Shown piece by piece: positions 8,027 through 16,677 of a stretch of 64,000 nt of DNA. Under the pieces are notes generated by a model. That model made no database searches. It was not told the DNA's origin and saw only the letters and a program-made list of their open reading frames with translations. The translations under genes and the position numbers were made by a program. This stretch comes from Candidatus Bipolaricaulota bacterium (lineage in GTDB: Bacteria > Bipolaricaulota > Bipolaricaulia > M55B111): assembly GCA_018400715.1 (NCBI GenBank), contig JAGYME010000005.1:1-64000 (forward strand), written 5' to 3'. The number at the start of each line of letters is the position of its first letter. Positions within the stretch are counted from its first letter, which is position 1.

Positions 8027-9319
8027 TCATACCTCCCCGAACGCCCTTTCCAGGTCGTCCACGATGTCCTCGGGGTCCTCTATGCCGACGCTGAACCTAA
8101 GCATGTCGTCCGTGATTCCAGCAGATTCCTTTTCCTCCTGACTCAACTGCTGGTGGGTGGTGCTTGATGGGTGTATCAACAGCGACCTGGCGTCGCCGAC
8201 GTTGGCGAGAAAGGATATCAACTCGACGGACTCCATTACGGTCTCTCCCGCCTCGTACCCACCTTCTACGCCAAAGGTGATCACCCCACCGAACCCGTTT
8301 TCCAGGTAATCCGACGCGAGACCGTGAGTTGGGTGACTCTCCAGCCCGGGATAACGTACCCAGCTGACCGCTGGATGGTCCTCGAGATATTCGGCAACCT
8401 GGAGAGAGTTGTCACAGTGCTTATCCATGCGCAGGGGTAAAGTCGCCAGCCCCTGGAGGTTCAAGAAGGAGTTGAACGGGCTCTGGCTCGAGCCCAGGTC
8501 CCTCTGGCCCCTCGCTCGTGCGTTCACGATAAACGCGGCTTCACCAAACCTCTCCCTAAAGTTCAACCCGTGATAGCTCGGGTCGGGCTCGGTGAGGTTG
8601 GAGAAACTCCCTTTTTCCCAGGGGAAGTTGCCCGAATCGACGACAACTCCACCGATCGTCGTCCCGTGACCGTTCAGCCACTTCGTCGTGGAGTGCCAGA
8701 CGATGTCAGCCCCGTGTTCGAAGGGCCGACACAGGTAAGGTGTAGCAAAGGTATTGTCGACGACGAGGGGAACGTTCGCCTCCCTTGCCAGACGGGCTAT
8801 CTCCTCCATATCGGGTACATCAAGCAGGGGGTTGCTGATCGTCTCCAGGTGGACAAATCGGGTGTCCTCGTCTATCTTTTCGACAAAATCACCCGGGTAA
8901 TCGGAGTCAACCAACCTGGCTTCTATCCCGTATCGGGAGAGGCTCTGGGTGAAATACGTGTACGTCCCGCCGTAGAGGTTCGCAGACGAAACAACGTTGT
9001 CCCCGCTTTCCGCGAGGGTAAAGGTAATCAGATTAATCGCGCTCATCCCGGAGGCCGTAGCCAGGCCGCCAACCCCGCCCTCGAGTTTGGCTACCCTGTC
9101 TTCGAAGACCGCGGTAGTTGGATTGGAAATGCGCGAATAGATGTCGCCCTCCTCCTCCAGAGAAAAGAGGTTCCTCGCGTGTTCCGCGCTGTCAAATTCA
9201 AACGAAGCGGTCTGATATATTGGGACCGCCCGCGGGTTTACGGGACCGCCGCCCGAGTTCTCGCCACCGTGTACGGACAGAGTGTTGAAATTAGGCCTAT
9301 CTTGTTTATCTCCGCTCAA
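8027..9319 (-). CDS. metY: O-acetylhomoserine sulfhydrylase
   Basis: A PLP enzyme of the Cys/Met metabolism family that makes homocysteine from O-acetylhomoserine and sulfide. Signatures: N-terminal TLSVHGG, FEFDSAEHARNLF, the Lys of HSTTKWLNGHGT (PLP Schiff base), and the C-terminal LIHPSSTTHQQLS. The 430-aa length fits MetY better than MetB/MetC. The start codon is TTG (9319), with GGGGGAGG 6 nt upstream. It is a single gene, followed by a heptad repeat block on its upstream side. No SAM riboswitch was seen in the short leader. Confidence 0.93.
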   Translation of the reverse strand: MSGDKQDRPNFNTLSVHGGENSGGGPVNPRAVPIYQTASFEFDSAEHARNLFSLEEEGDIYSRISNPTTAVFEDRVAKLEGGVGGLATASGMSAINLITFTLAESGDNVVSSANLYGGTYTYFTQSLSRYGIEARLVDSDYPGDFVEKIDEDTRFVHLETISNPLLDVPDMEEIARLAREANVPLVVDNTFATPYLCRPFEHGADIVWHSTTKWLNGHGTTIGGVVVDSGNFPWEKGSFSNLTEPDPSYHGLNFRERFGEAAFIVNARARGQRDLGSSQSPFNSFLNLQGLATLPLRMDKHCDNSLQVAEYLEDHPAVSWVRYPGLESHPTHGLASDYLENGFGGVITFGVEGGYEAGETVMESVELISFLANVGDARSLLIHPSSTTHQQLSQEEKESAGITDDMLRFSVGIEDPEDIVDDLERAFGEV

Positions 9320-9346
9320 TGGGTACCTCCCCCTTGTGTGTTGGTT

Positions 9347-9373
9347 ATTATATTGTTACACATGGAATGTCTA
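9347..9373 (-). promoter_or_regulatory. Possible metY promoter
   Basis: On the minus strand TAGACA (9373-9368) is followed after 15 bp by TATAAT (9352-9347), 28 nt before the TTG start. The spacer is short for a sigma-70 promoter, so this is tentative. The repeat block begins 20 bp further upstream. Confidence 0.4.
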
Positions 9374-9392
9374 TCGCCAAGGGATAGGTTGT

Positions 9393-9770
9393 CAGTCCGC
9401 AGTCCGCAGTTCGGGCTCCTGGGTTTTGGGTCTTAGGCTATGGGTATTGGGTTATGAGGGTTAGTCTTTATCAGCTTGTAGCTTGTAGCTTGTAGTGCGT
9501 AGTTTGTAGTTAATTCACAAAGGAAGTTGGTATTTAATCATGGATAGCCCTAAAGACCTCGACCGTTGACACCGAAAAACTGGTACCTGATACCTGTTAC
9601 CTGGTAGCTCGCTAACGCCGCCAACCCCCGCTCACCGACCAATCCTAAATCCTACATCCTAACCCCTCAAACCTGGTACCTGGTACCGCCCACCCATTAC
9701 CCATTAACCAATTCACCAATCAACAAATCAACCAGTCAACCCATTAACCCATTAACCCATTAACTAATCA
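9393..9770. repeat. Heptad intergenic repeat, block 2 (full-length form)
   Basis: The most complete copy, about 380 bp between metY and DUF1385. In order: CAGTCCG variants; GGGTNTT variants; AGCTTGT three times, then AGTGCGT/AGTTTGT; a conserved linker containing TTCACAAAGGAAGTTGG; GGTACCT/GATACCT/GTTACCT; CCTACAT/CCTAACC; and finally 8-bp CCAATTCA/CCCATTAA words. The first 140 bp match block 5 closely. It contains no convincing gene. It also answers for the >300-bp gap here. Confidence 0.9.
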
Positions 9771-9840
9771 TCAGAGAGGGGGCGCTTGGTTTGGGAAATC
9801 AACGTTGCAGGTGAGCCGACTTAGAACGTCGAGGGGGAAC

Positions 9841-10704
9841 TTATTCCCCCGGCTCTTCGACCACGCTCTTCAACGCCTCCAGGGCGACTTCGAGCTGGTC
9901 GTCATCGGGTTCGCGGGTGGTAATTTTCTGCAGCATCAACCCGGGAAACAGGAAGGGTTTTAGCAGTGGGTTGCCCGCGTGCTTACCGGAGAAGCGGAGT
10001 ATTTCGTAGGAAATCCCGGCAACTACGGGCAACAACAGAATCCTGGACACAATCTTTATCCACAGGGAGGGATTTCCCACGAGGGAAAAGACCAAAATGG
10101 CCACGACGAGGACTATCATCAAGAAGGCCGTCCCACAGCGGGGATGGAGCGTGCTATAATCCCTGGCCTCGTCGACAGTCAGGTCCCTGCCGTCCTCGTA
10201 GGTGTAAACGGACTTGTGTTCTGCCCCGTGATACTGAAAAACTCGCTTGATGTCCTCAAAGTAAGTAATCCCCAGCAGATAAAGTAGGAATAGCGTTATC
10301 CTGATGAGGCCCTCGACCAAGTTGAACAGGATCGGGTTGGCATCGCTGAGGCCCCAGAGGTTGTTGGTCGCCCAGACCGGGAGCATGACGAAGAAGACTA
10401 CCGCAACGACGACGGCAATCCCCGTCGTCAGGAACGCTTCCTTGGTACCGAACTCCGCGTCTTCTTCCTCTTCCAAAGCGATCTCGGCTGACAGGTTGAG
10501 CGCCCTGATTCCGGTGCTCATCATGTCGTAGAGGTTGAACAGGCCGCGGACGAAAGGTATATTGCTCAAGCGCTTGAACCGCTGACGGGACGTCATTTTT
10601 TCAACAACTATCTCCCCGTCGGCCTCGCGCCTCACGGCTACAGATATCCTGTCGCCGTTTCTCATCAATACGCCTTCAATTACCGCCTGCCCACCTACAG
10701 CCAT
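9841..10704 (-). CDS. DUF1385 membrane protein
   Basis: A 287-aa protein of the DUF1385 family, function unknown. It begins with the family hallmark GGQAVIEGVLMR and has PRCGTAFLM in the middle. Hydrophobic segments at about 90-115, 130-150, 190-215 and 220-235 make it an integral membrane protein with a soluble N-terminal part. In many bacteria this family sits beside rpmE and prfA/prmC. Here it follows rpmE with a 49-bp gap, so the rpsI-rpmE-DUF1385 operon is likely. GTGAGGTCC precedes ATG 10704. Confidence 0.9.
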   Translation of the reverse strand: MAVGGQAVIEGVLMRNGDRISVAVRREADGEIVVEKMTSRQRFKRLSNIPFVRGLFNLYDMMSTGIRALNLSAEIALEEEEDAEFGTKEAFLTTGIAVVVAVVFFVMLPVWATNNLWGLSDANPILFNLVEGLIRITLFLLYLLGITYFEDIKRVFQYHGAEHKSVYTYEDGRDLTVDEARDYSTLHPRCGTAFLMIVLVVAILVFSLVGNPSLWIKIVSRILLLPVVAGISYEILRFSGKHAGNPLLKPFLFPGLMLQKITTREPDDDQLEVALEALKSVVEEPGE

Positions 10705-10753
10705 TCAGGACCTCACTTCGTAAGTCGGGAAAATTAGGAAGGTTATCAAGTAC

Positions 10754-11023
10754 TTACTCTTCCGCGGCCTCTGACTCTTCTGCGCTTTCCTCTTCGACTT
10801 CTTCTTCTTCCGACTCCTCGTCAGAGTTTATACCATATTTCTTCTCAAACTTACTGATTCTTCCCTCAGAATCCAGGAATCTATCCTCCCCGGAAAAGAA
10901 CGGGTGGCAGCTGGAGCAAACGTCGACGTGCAGGTCTTCCTTCGTAGAAAACGTCTCGAAGGTGTTACCACAGGCACATCGAACTGTAACCTTTTTCAAC
11001 TCGGGATGAATTCCTTCTTTCAT
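10754..11023 (-). CDS. rpmE: Ribosomal protein L31 with acidic tail
   Basis: Large-subunit protein of the zinc-binding (C+) form: Cys pairs in VRCACGNTF and [10 protein letters not shown], and the core ends near residue 68 (FEKKYG). About 20 extra C-terminal residues are nearly all Glu, Asp and Ser. That acidic extension fits a halophilic proteome and is not needed for the fold. The ribosome site GAGGTGAGG precedes ATG 11023. It lies between rpsI and the DUF1385 gene in the same direction. Confidence 0.95.
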   Translation of the reverse strand: MKEGIHPELKKVTVRCACGNTFETFSTKEDLHVDVCSSCHPFFSGEDRFLDSEGRISKFEKKYGINSDEESEEEEVEEESAEESEAAEE

Positions 11024-11091
11024 CGTTCCTCACCTCAGTAACGAAAATGGAACTGATCAACGAAAATATCTCTTGGTGATGAAGTGCTGGA

Positions 11092-11514
11092 TTAACGTTT
11101 GGAGAATTGCTGTCCTCTTCTGGCCTTGTGACGCCCAATCTTCTTTCTCTCGACCATTCGAGGATCACGTGTAAGCAGTCCTTCCTTCTTCAAATCGGAC
11201 CTGTATTCATCATTTAAAGCTGTCATCGCCCGGGCAATACCGTGCTGCAGAGCTTCCAGCTGTGCCCTGTAACCCCCGCCTTCTACCGTAGCTTCGACCT
11301 CAAAGTTGTTCTCCGTGCCGGTAGCCTTAAACGGTTTCCTCGCCACAAGGTCGACCATTTCCTCGGTATAGGGCAAGCTACGGAAGTAGTCGACGGCGTC
11401 TTGATCGTTAACGGTTATGCTGCCGTCTCCGCGATCGAGGTACACGCGCGCGATCGCTTCCTTTCTTTTGCCCACACAATGGGCTCTATCGTGAATCATC
11501 TTGGGTTGTGCCAT
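11092..11514 (-). CDS. rpsI: Ribosomal protein S9
   Basis: Small-subunit head protein, 140 aa. It has the usual GKRKEAIARVYL start region and the conserved basic C-terminus KARRGQQFSKR that contacts P-site tRNA. S9 is normally cotranscribed with L13 (rplM). Here rplM lies about 29 kb away on the other strand, so the classical pair is broken. The start ATG 11514 is preceded by GGAGGTAG. Confidence 0.96.
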   Translation of the reverse strand: MAQPKMIHDRAHCVGKRKEAIARVYLDRGDGSITVNDQDAVDYFRSLPYTEEMVDLVARKPFKATGTENNFEVEATVEGGGYRAQLEALQHGIARAMTALNDEYRSDLKKEGLLTRDPRMVERKKIGRHKARRGQQFSKR

Positions 11515-11620
11515 CTATAATTCTACCTCCAGAAGTTCTTCCTTGAAATTTCTCTCTAATGATAAAAAACCAGTTCGAGGTTTGCAACGGGGGCGAATAA
11601 GTCGGCAATCCCGGCCTAAC

Positions 11621-12802
11621 CTAGGTGGTCGAGGATATCGGCATGCAGACGTAGAGGAAATCCCCGCTTTCCTCGGCAGGCTCCATGAGCCCGGCTGTCT
11701 CCGCGTCTTCGAGCCACAGCACCACTTCCTGGCCCTTCATCCGTCTCAGCGCATCGACGAGAAACTCCCCTTTAAAGGATATCTCGACCGACCCTTTGCT
11801 CGCCTCGTTGAGAGAGACGACCTCCTCGAACTCACCCTTCTCGGGAGAGGACGAGTAGATGGTTAGCTCTTTCATCTCCTCCTCGACCGTTAACCTGACG
11901 GCACCGGACTCCTCCGATGCGGTTATCTCCGCCCTGGTCAGAGTCTCCAGGAACTCGTCACGGTTAATCCGCAGCGGAAGCTCGTTACCCTCGGGAATCA
12001 CCGTTTCGAAGTCGGGGAACTCCTCCATTATCAACTTGTCCGAAAAGACGATCTCATCGGTAACGAAGAAGATCTCGGACTTTGAGGCGTAGGTCGTCAC
12101 TACGTCGGAATCGGCCTGAGAGAGAATTCTGTCCAGCTCCGAGAGGGCGCTCGACTCTATCAACAAAGTTCCCTCCTCGTCGGAGTCAGACAGAGGCAGC
12201 GACTTGATAGCCATCCGATATCCGTTGGTAGCGACCATCTTCATGCCCCCCTCGCCGATAATGGTATTGACGCCGGTCAGGGACAACCTGGTCGTCTCCT
12301 TTGTTTTGAGGGCGGCAAACGTAGTCTGTTTGATGGCTGACTTGAACTCGCCCACGTCCAGTTCGGCGATCGGCTCCTCCGGGAGTTCGTCGACCGAGGG
12401 AAAATCGTCCGTCGACATCTGGAACAGGTCGAATGTAATAGACCCGGACGAGAGCTTGACCTTCTGATTCTCTTCGGGGTCGGACGAGAGCTTGACCTCG
12501 CCGCTCTCGGGGATACGCTGAGTAATCTTCGCCAGGACGTCCCCCTTCAAAACGACCGTGGCCGGCTCAGCCAGGTTAGTGATCGGTATCGCAACCCTCG
12601 TAGTCATCTCCAGGTCGGTAGTGGTGAGTTTCATCTCTTCCCCGCCGATTTCCATCTTCACGCCAGTTAATATTGGCATGTCCCGTCCCGTGCCAAGGCT
12701 CCGCTTGACCACGTCCATGCCATATATAAGATCCTTAGTCTGACAGCTTAAGTCCACCTGAGCAGGCCTCTCCGTTTCGGGTTCCAGTTCCGGATCGGTC
12801 AC
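11621..12802 (-). CDS. dnaN: DNA polymerase III sliding clamp (beta)
   Basis: Ring-shaped processivity clamp with three tandem clamp domains, 393 aa. Recognisable stretches are TGVKMEI and TTDLEMTTRV in domain 1, ATNGYRMA in domain 2 and LVDALRRMKGQEV plus the C-terminal VCMPI(S) in domain 3. I use GTG 12802 because AAGGAGG lies 8 nt upstream. A TTG at 12808 is too close to it. The first 15 residues are an acidic extension. It is not next to dnaA (33 kb away) and instead precedes tmk, lspA and alaS in order along the minus strand. Confidence 0.95.
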   Translation of the reverse strand: MTDPELEPETERPAQVDLSCQTKDLIYGMDVVKRSLGTGRDMPILTGVKMEIGGEEMKLTTTDLEMTTRVAIPITNLAEPATVVLKGDVLAKITQRIPESGEVKLSSDPEENQKVKLSSGSITFDLFQMSTDDFPSVDELPEEPIAELDVGEFKSAIKQTTFAALKTKETTRLSLTGVNTIIGEGGMKMVATNGYRMAIKSLPLSDSDEEGTLLIESSALSELDRILSQADSDVVTTYASKSEIFFVTDEIVFSDKLIMEEFPDFETVIPEGNELPLRINRDEFLETLTRAEITASEESGAVRLTVEEEMKELTIYSSSPEKGEFEEVVSLNEASKGSVEISFKGEFLVDALRRMKGQEVVLWLEDAETAGLMEPAEESGDFLYVCMPISSTT

Positions 12803-12886
12803 GTTCAATACCTCCTTGTTATTCTCCTGTTAACCGTACAGTTGAAACAAACATAACCATATGATACTAACTACAACCTCATTAAT

Positions 12887-13525
12887 CTATCCGTTGAGAT
12901 CGTTCAATTCCTCTCCCACCTGACCGCGAACTATCTCGTGAATATCTTCCTTTGTAAGCGACCCATCTATCACCATGTGGTCCGCCCTTTGCGAGACTTC
13001 CCTGAGGTATCCTTCCCTGACCTTGAGGTAAAAGTCCTCGCTCTCCTTTTCAATCCTGTCGGGTTCCTTGCCCAGGGTCCTGGAGTCCATCGCCTTCAGG
13101 TCGATGTCAAGGAAGAACGTGAGGTCGGGCTCGACTCCGTCCACGGCGACGGCGTTCAACTTCTTCACGTCCTCGATCCGCACACCTCTGCCATATCCTT
13201 GATACGCTACTGAGGAGAGGGCAAACCTATCAGAGATAACTATCTTGCCCTCCTCCAGTTCCGGAACAAGCTTTTCCCTAACCAGCTGGGAGCGCGAGAC
13301 CTCGTACAGGAAGAGTTCGGCGATACCGGTTATGTCTATTCCCCTGTCCTCTAATAGCAACTCCCTGACCTCGCGACCGAGGGCGGTCCCGCCGGGCTCC
13401 TCGACAACCAGTACAGAATATCCCCGGCCTTCCAGGTAGTCCGCCAACAAGTTGGCCTGAGTCGTCGTGCCGGAACCGTCAAGGCCTTCGAACACGAAGA
13501 ACTTGCCCTCTCGCCTATCTTCCAA
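12887..13525 (-). CDS. tmk: Thymidylate kinase
   Basis: Phosphorylates dTMP to dTDP. The P-loop is FEGLDGSGTTTQ near the N-terminus, followed by the DR motif in SDRFALSSVAYQG. The lid region contains DSRTLGKEPDRIE. Its 212-aa length is normal. The most likely start is TTG 13525, since no ATG lies before the P-loop. The gene overlaps the 3' end of lspA by 11 nt, so translation is coupled. With tdk in the same window both salvage steps towards dTTP are present. Confidence 0.94.
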   Translation of the reverse strand: MEDRREGKFFVFEGLDGSGTTTQANLLADYLEGRGYSVLVVEEPGGTALGREVRELLLEDRGIDITGIAELFLYEVSRSQLVREKLVPELEEGKIVISDRFALSSVAYQGYGRGVRIEDVKKLNAVAVDGVEPDLTFFLDIDLKAMDSRTLGKEPDRIEKESEDFYLKVREGYLREVSQRADHMVIDGSLTKEDIHEIVRGQVGEELNDLNG

Positions 13526-13970
13526 TTGCTTCAGAACCCCCTATAAGTCCAAATACGATCAGCCCCGTGCCACTGACTATGGCCACGTCGGCGAGGTTGA
13601 ATATGGGCAGGTCCCCGAACTGGATGAAGTCAACTACCGCACCGTAAGCGATCCTGTCGATCAGGTTGCCACAGGAGCCGCCGAGAAGCAAGGCCAATCC
13701 CAACCTTATGACGAGCTGGTTTATGTTCGAAAAGAACAGGAGATAGGCAATCAACCCCACCGAGATAAAGGTTATTAGGGCAAATAGAGCGCTGCGCCTG
13801 GGCAGAATCCCAAATGCCCCACCCGAGTTCTCGACGTACCTCAATGAGAGAAAGCCGGTACGAAAGAAGAGGGTCGAGCCCCGGTGATAGAAGAGGCTGA
13901 CAAGCGCCTTGCTGATCCTATCCAGGACGAGAACCGCACAGGCGATGTAAAAATAACCGAGACTACTCAA
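13515..13970 (-). CDS. lspA: Prolipoprotein signal peptidase
   Basis: Inner-membrane aspartic protease that removes lipoprotein signal peptides. Four hydrophobic segments are visible, along with the catalytic motifs GNLIDR and FNLADVAI. I place the start at TTG 13970, which has GGGAGG 5 nt upstream and gives a normal 151-aa protein. The ATG at 14018 would add 16 polar residues and lacks a ribosome site. Its substrates would include the PKD-domain lipoprotein encoded at 52-53 kb. It overlaps tmk. Confidence 0.93.
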   Translation of the reverse strand: MSSLGYFYIACAVLVLDRISKALVSLFYHRGSTLFFRTGFLSLRYVENSGGAFGILPRRSALFALITFISVGLIAYLLFFSNINQLVIRLGLALLLGGSCGNLIDRIAYGAVVDFIQFGDLPIFNLADVAIVSGTGLIVFGLIGGSEAIGR

Positions 13971-14055
13971 TTCAACCTCCCGCAAAGAAACAATGCCTTC
14001 AAAATCTACATTTCTCAAACCGCAAACGTCCCAAGATAAGTGCGGTGAAAATAGG

Positions 14056-16674
14056 TTAATCCTCGTTCAGCGAGGACATGACGATATTTACGCCGGTGGA
14101 AAGGGCCTCAGCCAGCTTGGCCCTGTCGGGGCCACCGCCCTGGGCAAATGCAGGAGACCCACCTCCGCCTCCACCGAGGACCCGGGCCGACTCGCGAACG
14201 ATCTCCCCCGCGTCCAGCTTGCTGGCAACCTCGTCGGATACCTTACAGACGACCGAGGCGCTCTCTTCGTCGCTCGTCCCCAGGATGATCACCCCTGTTA
14301 TCTCGGCCTCGATCATGTCCGCTAACGCCTGTAGATCAGCGCTGTCCACGTCGGGGCGGGCGGAGAGTACCTCAACTCCGTCTTCGGTTTCTACGTCCTC
14401 CATCAGTCGGTCCTTTACGGCCGTGAGCAGCTTTCGTTTCTTTCTTTCCAGCTTCTCTTCTAACTCGTCCTGTCTCTCCAGGATCGATTCAACCCGTTCG
14501 ACCAGGTTAGTCTCACCCGTACGGACGAGGCCAGCCAGTTTCCCTTCCCTGTCTCTCTTCTCCCGATAGTCCGACAGGAAACCGGTTCCGGTTACGGCTC
14601 TCACCCTCCGGATCCCCGAGGAGATCGTCTCAATCGAGGTAATCGCAAAACCACCGATGTCGCCGGAACGATTTACGTGAGTGCCCCCACAGAGCTCCTT
14701 GCTGAAGTCCCCCACGGATATTATCCTGAGCTCCTCCTTTCCGCGGTACTCCTCGTCAAAGTGGGCGGCCGCCCCGATCTTCCTCGCCTCTTCCACGGAG
14801 TCAACCCAGTCGACGTTGACGGGAAGGTTGTCCAGGACGACGGTGTTAACTATCTCCTCTACTTCTTCGAGCTGCTCATCGTCGGGGATTTGAAAGTGGT
14901 TGAAATCAAACCTGAGTTCGTCCGGCGACACCTTCGAACCGGACTGAACTACGTGGGGCCCCAACGTCTTGATCAACGCCTTGTGCAGCAGGTGCGTGGC
15001 GGTGTGGTTCCTCTCCGTGGACCGGCGGCGTTCGCTATCTATCTCCGCGACCACCTGGTCACCAACGCTAACCTGACCCTCTTCCATCGTCAGGCCATGA
15101 TAATAGACGCCCTTCCGTTCGGCAACGTCATACACGGAGGCCTGAAGTGAACAAGTCGAGATCGTCCCCACGTCACTTACCTGGCCGCCGGCCTCGGCGT
15201 AGAAGGGGGTCCGGTCGAGCACGAGGAAACCTGCATCGCCCTCAGTCATCTCTTCTACTGGTCCGTCGTCACGGATCAGCGCAAGTACCTCCGCTTCTAC
15301 CTCGTCCTGCTCGTACCCAAGAAACTCCGTCTCCTCGACGTCGACGAAGGTATGCAGGGCGTCACCTTCCTCCTGGCCTGCACGGGAGCGGGACCGCTGC
15401 TTTGCCATCTCCTCCTTGAACCCAGCCTCGTCGACCTCCAGTCCCTCCCTATCGGCCAACTTCTTCAAAAACGACAGGGGCAGGCCGTGTGTATCGTAGA
15501 GGCGAAAGGCGTCCGTGCCGGAGATCGTCCCGTCGGCCCCCTCAGATAGGTCGGAAGCAAGGCGATAAAAGAGCTCTTCGCCCTCAGTCAGCGTCTCCCG
15601 GTAGGAATCCTCCTCGTTTTCAATCACGTTCTTGATCAGGTCACTCCTCTCCAGCAACTCCGGATAGGTGCCGCCCATAGTGTCGTAAACTGGTTCCAGG
15701 TTATTCGTCAAGAAGGTCTCCTTCATTCCCAGCCTGTCTCCAGCCTGTACGGCCCTCCTGATCAACCGCCTGAGGACGTAACCCTGACCCTCGTTTGAGG
15801 GAATGACGCCTTCGGAGATCAAAAAGGCGGCGCCACGGATATGATCTGCGACCCGGCGGACCAGGCCCTCCTGTTCCGCGGAGTAATCGTTCAGCCCTAT
15901 GGTCTCCTTTAGTTGAGAGATGAGCGGGCGAAATATATCAATCTCGTAATCGGAGTCGACGCCCTGAAGTACCGCCGACACCCTCTCCAACCCCATGCCG
16001 GTGTCGATGTTCTGACTGGCGAGATCCATGACGTTTCCGTCCCTGTCCATCTCGTAACCGGTAAACACGAGGTTCCAGAGTTCGTTAAACCTGTTGCAAT
16101 CACAGGCGAGCCCTTCGCAGTCTGGGCCACACCTGTACTCTTCCCCGGCGTCGTAGAAGATCTCCGAGTCGGGACCGCAAGGACCTGAATCCCCCACCGG
16201 TCCCCACCAGTTTTCCTTATCTCCCAGCCTGACGATCTTCCTCTCGGGAACACCTATCTCGTCCTTCCATATGTCGTACGCCTCCTGGTCCGTCTCGTAG
16301 ACGGAGACCCACAACCTCTCCTCCTCCATAAGGAGGACCTCCGTGACGAACTCCCAGGCGAGCTCTATCGCACCCTGCTTGAAGTAATCACCGAAGGAGA
16401 AGTTTCCAAGCATCTCGAAGAACGTGTGGTGGTACCAGGTGTTGCCCACCTCTTCGATGTCCTTCGCCCGAAAACATTTCTGACAGGTCGCTACCCGCCG
16501 GACATCTGGCTTACGCCGGCCCCAGAAGATGTCCTTAAACTGCACCATCCCCGCCGAGGTAAATAGCATAGAGGGGTCATCGGGAATTAACCCTGACCCC
16601 TCTTTTATCTCGTGTCCTCGTTCCTCAAAGTAACTGAGGTAGGCTTCTCTTAGCCTGTCGGTACTCCACTTCAT
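14056..16674 (-). CDS. alaS: Alanyl-tRNA synthetase
   Basis: 872 aa with the full class II layout: the catalytic domain begins LREAYLSYFEERGH and has MLFTSAGMVQFKDIF; the editing domain has HTATHLLH and CGGTH, which bind zinc; the C-terminal DHHA1-type domain ends with a glycine-rich GGGGGGSPAFAQGGG. A short Cys cluster (CGPDCEGLACDCNRF) within the catalytic half is a family feature in many bacteria. The start ATG 16674 lies 3 nt after the DUF1015 stop, so the two are coupled. Confidence 0.97.
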   Translation of the reverse strand: MKWSTDRLREAYLSYFEERGHEIKEGSGLIPDDPSMLFTSAGMVQFKDIFWGRRKPDVRRVATCQKCFRAKDIEEVGNTWYHHTFFEMLGNFSFGDYFKQGAIELAWEFVTEVLLMEEERLWVSVYETDQEAYDIWKDEIGVPERKIVRLGDKENWWGPVGDSGPCGPDSEIFYDAGEEYRCGPDCEGLACDCNRFNELWNLVFTGYEMDRDGNVMDLASQNIDTGMGLERVSAVLQGVDSDYEIDIFRPLISQLKETIGLNDYSAEQEGLVRRVADHIRGAAFLISEGVIPSNEGQGYVLRRLIRRAVQAGDRLGMKETFLTNNLEPVYDTMGGTYPELLERSDLIKNVIENEEDSYRETLTEGEELFYRLASDLSEGADGTISGTDAFRLYDTHGLPLSFLKKLADREGLEVDEAGFKEEMAKQRSRSRAGQEEGDALHTFVDVEETEFLGYEQDEVEAEVLALIRDDGPVEEMTEGDAGFLVLDRTPFYAEAGGQVSDVGTISTCSLQASVYDVAERKGVYYHGLTMEEGQVSVGDQVVAEIDSERRRSTERNHTATHLLHKALIKTLGPHVVQSGSKVSPDELRFDFNHFQIPDDEQLEEVEEIVNTVVLDNLPVNVDWVDSVEEARKIGAAAHFDEEYRGKEELRIISVGDFSKELCGGTHVNRSGDIGGFAITSIETISSGIRRVRAVTGTGFLSDYREKRDREGKLAGLVRTGETNLVERVESILERQDELEEKLERKKRKLLTAVKDRLMEDVETEDGVEVLSARPDVDSADLQALADMIEAEITGVIILGTSDEESASVVCKVSDEVASKLDAGEIVRESARVLGGGGGGSPAFAQGGGPDRAKLAEALSTGVNIVMSSLNED

Positions 16675-16677
16675 CGA

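Noticed and set aside
8570-9436. Long plus-strand open frame (about 288 codons) opposite metY
   Set aside because: It is antisense to a complete, conserved metY with a good ribosome site. Its product is not recognisable and codon use follows the opposite strand.
10056-10064. TTATCCACA, a perfect DnaA box
   Set aside because: A single copy inside the DUF1385 coding region, far from dnaA, with no neighbours.
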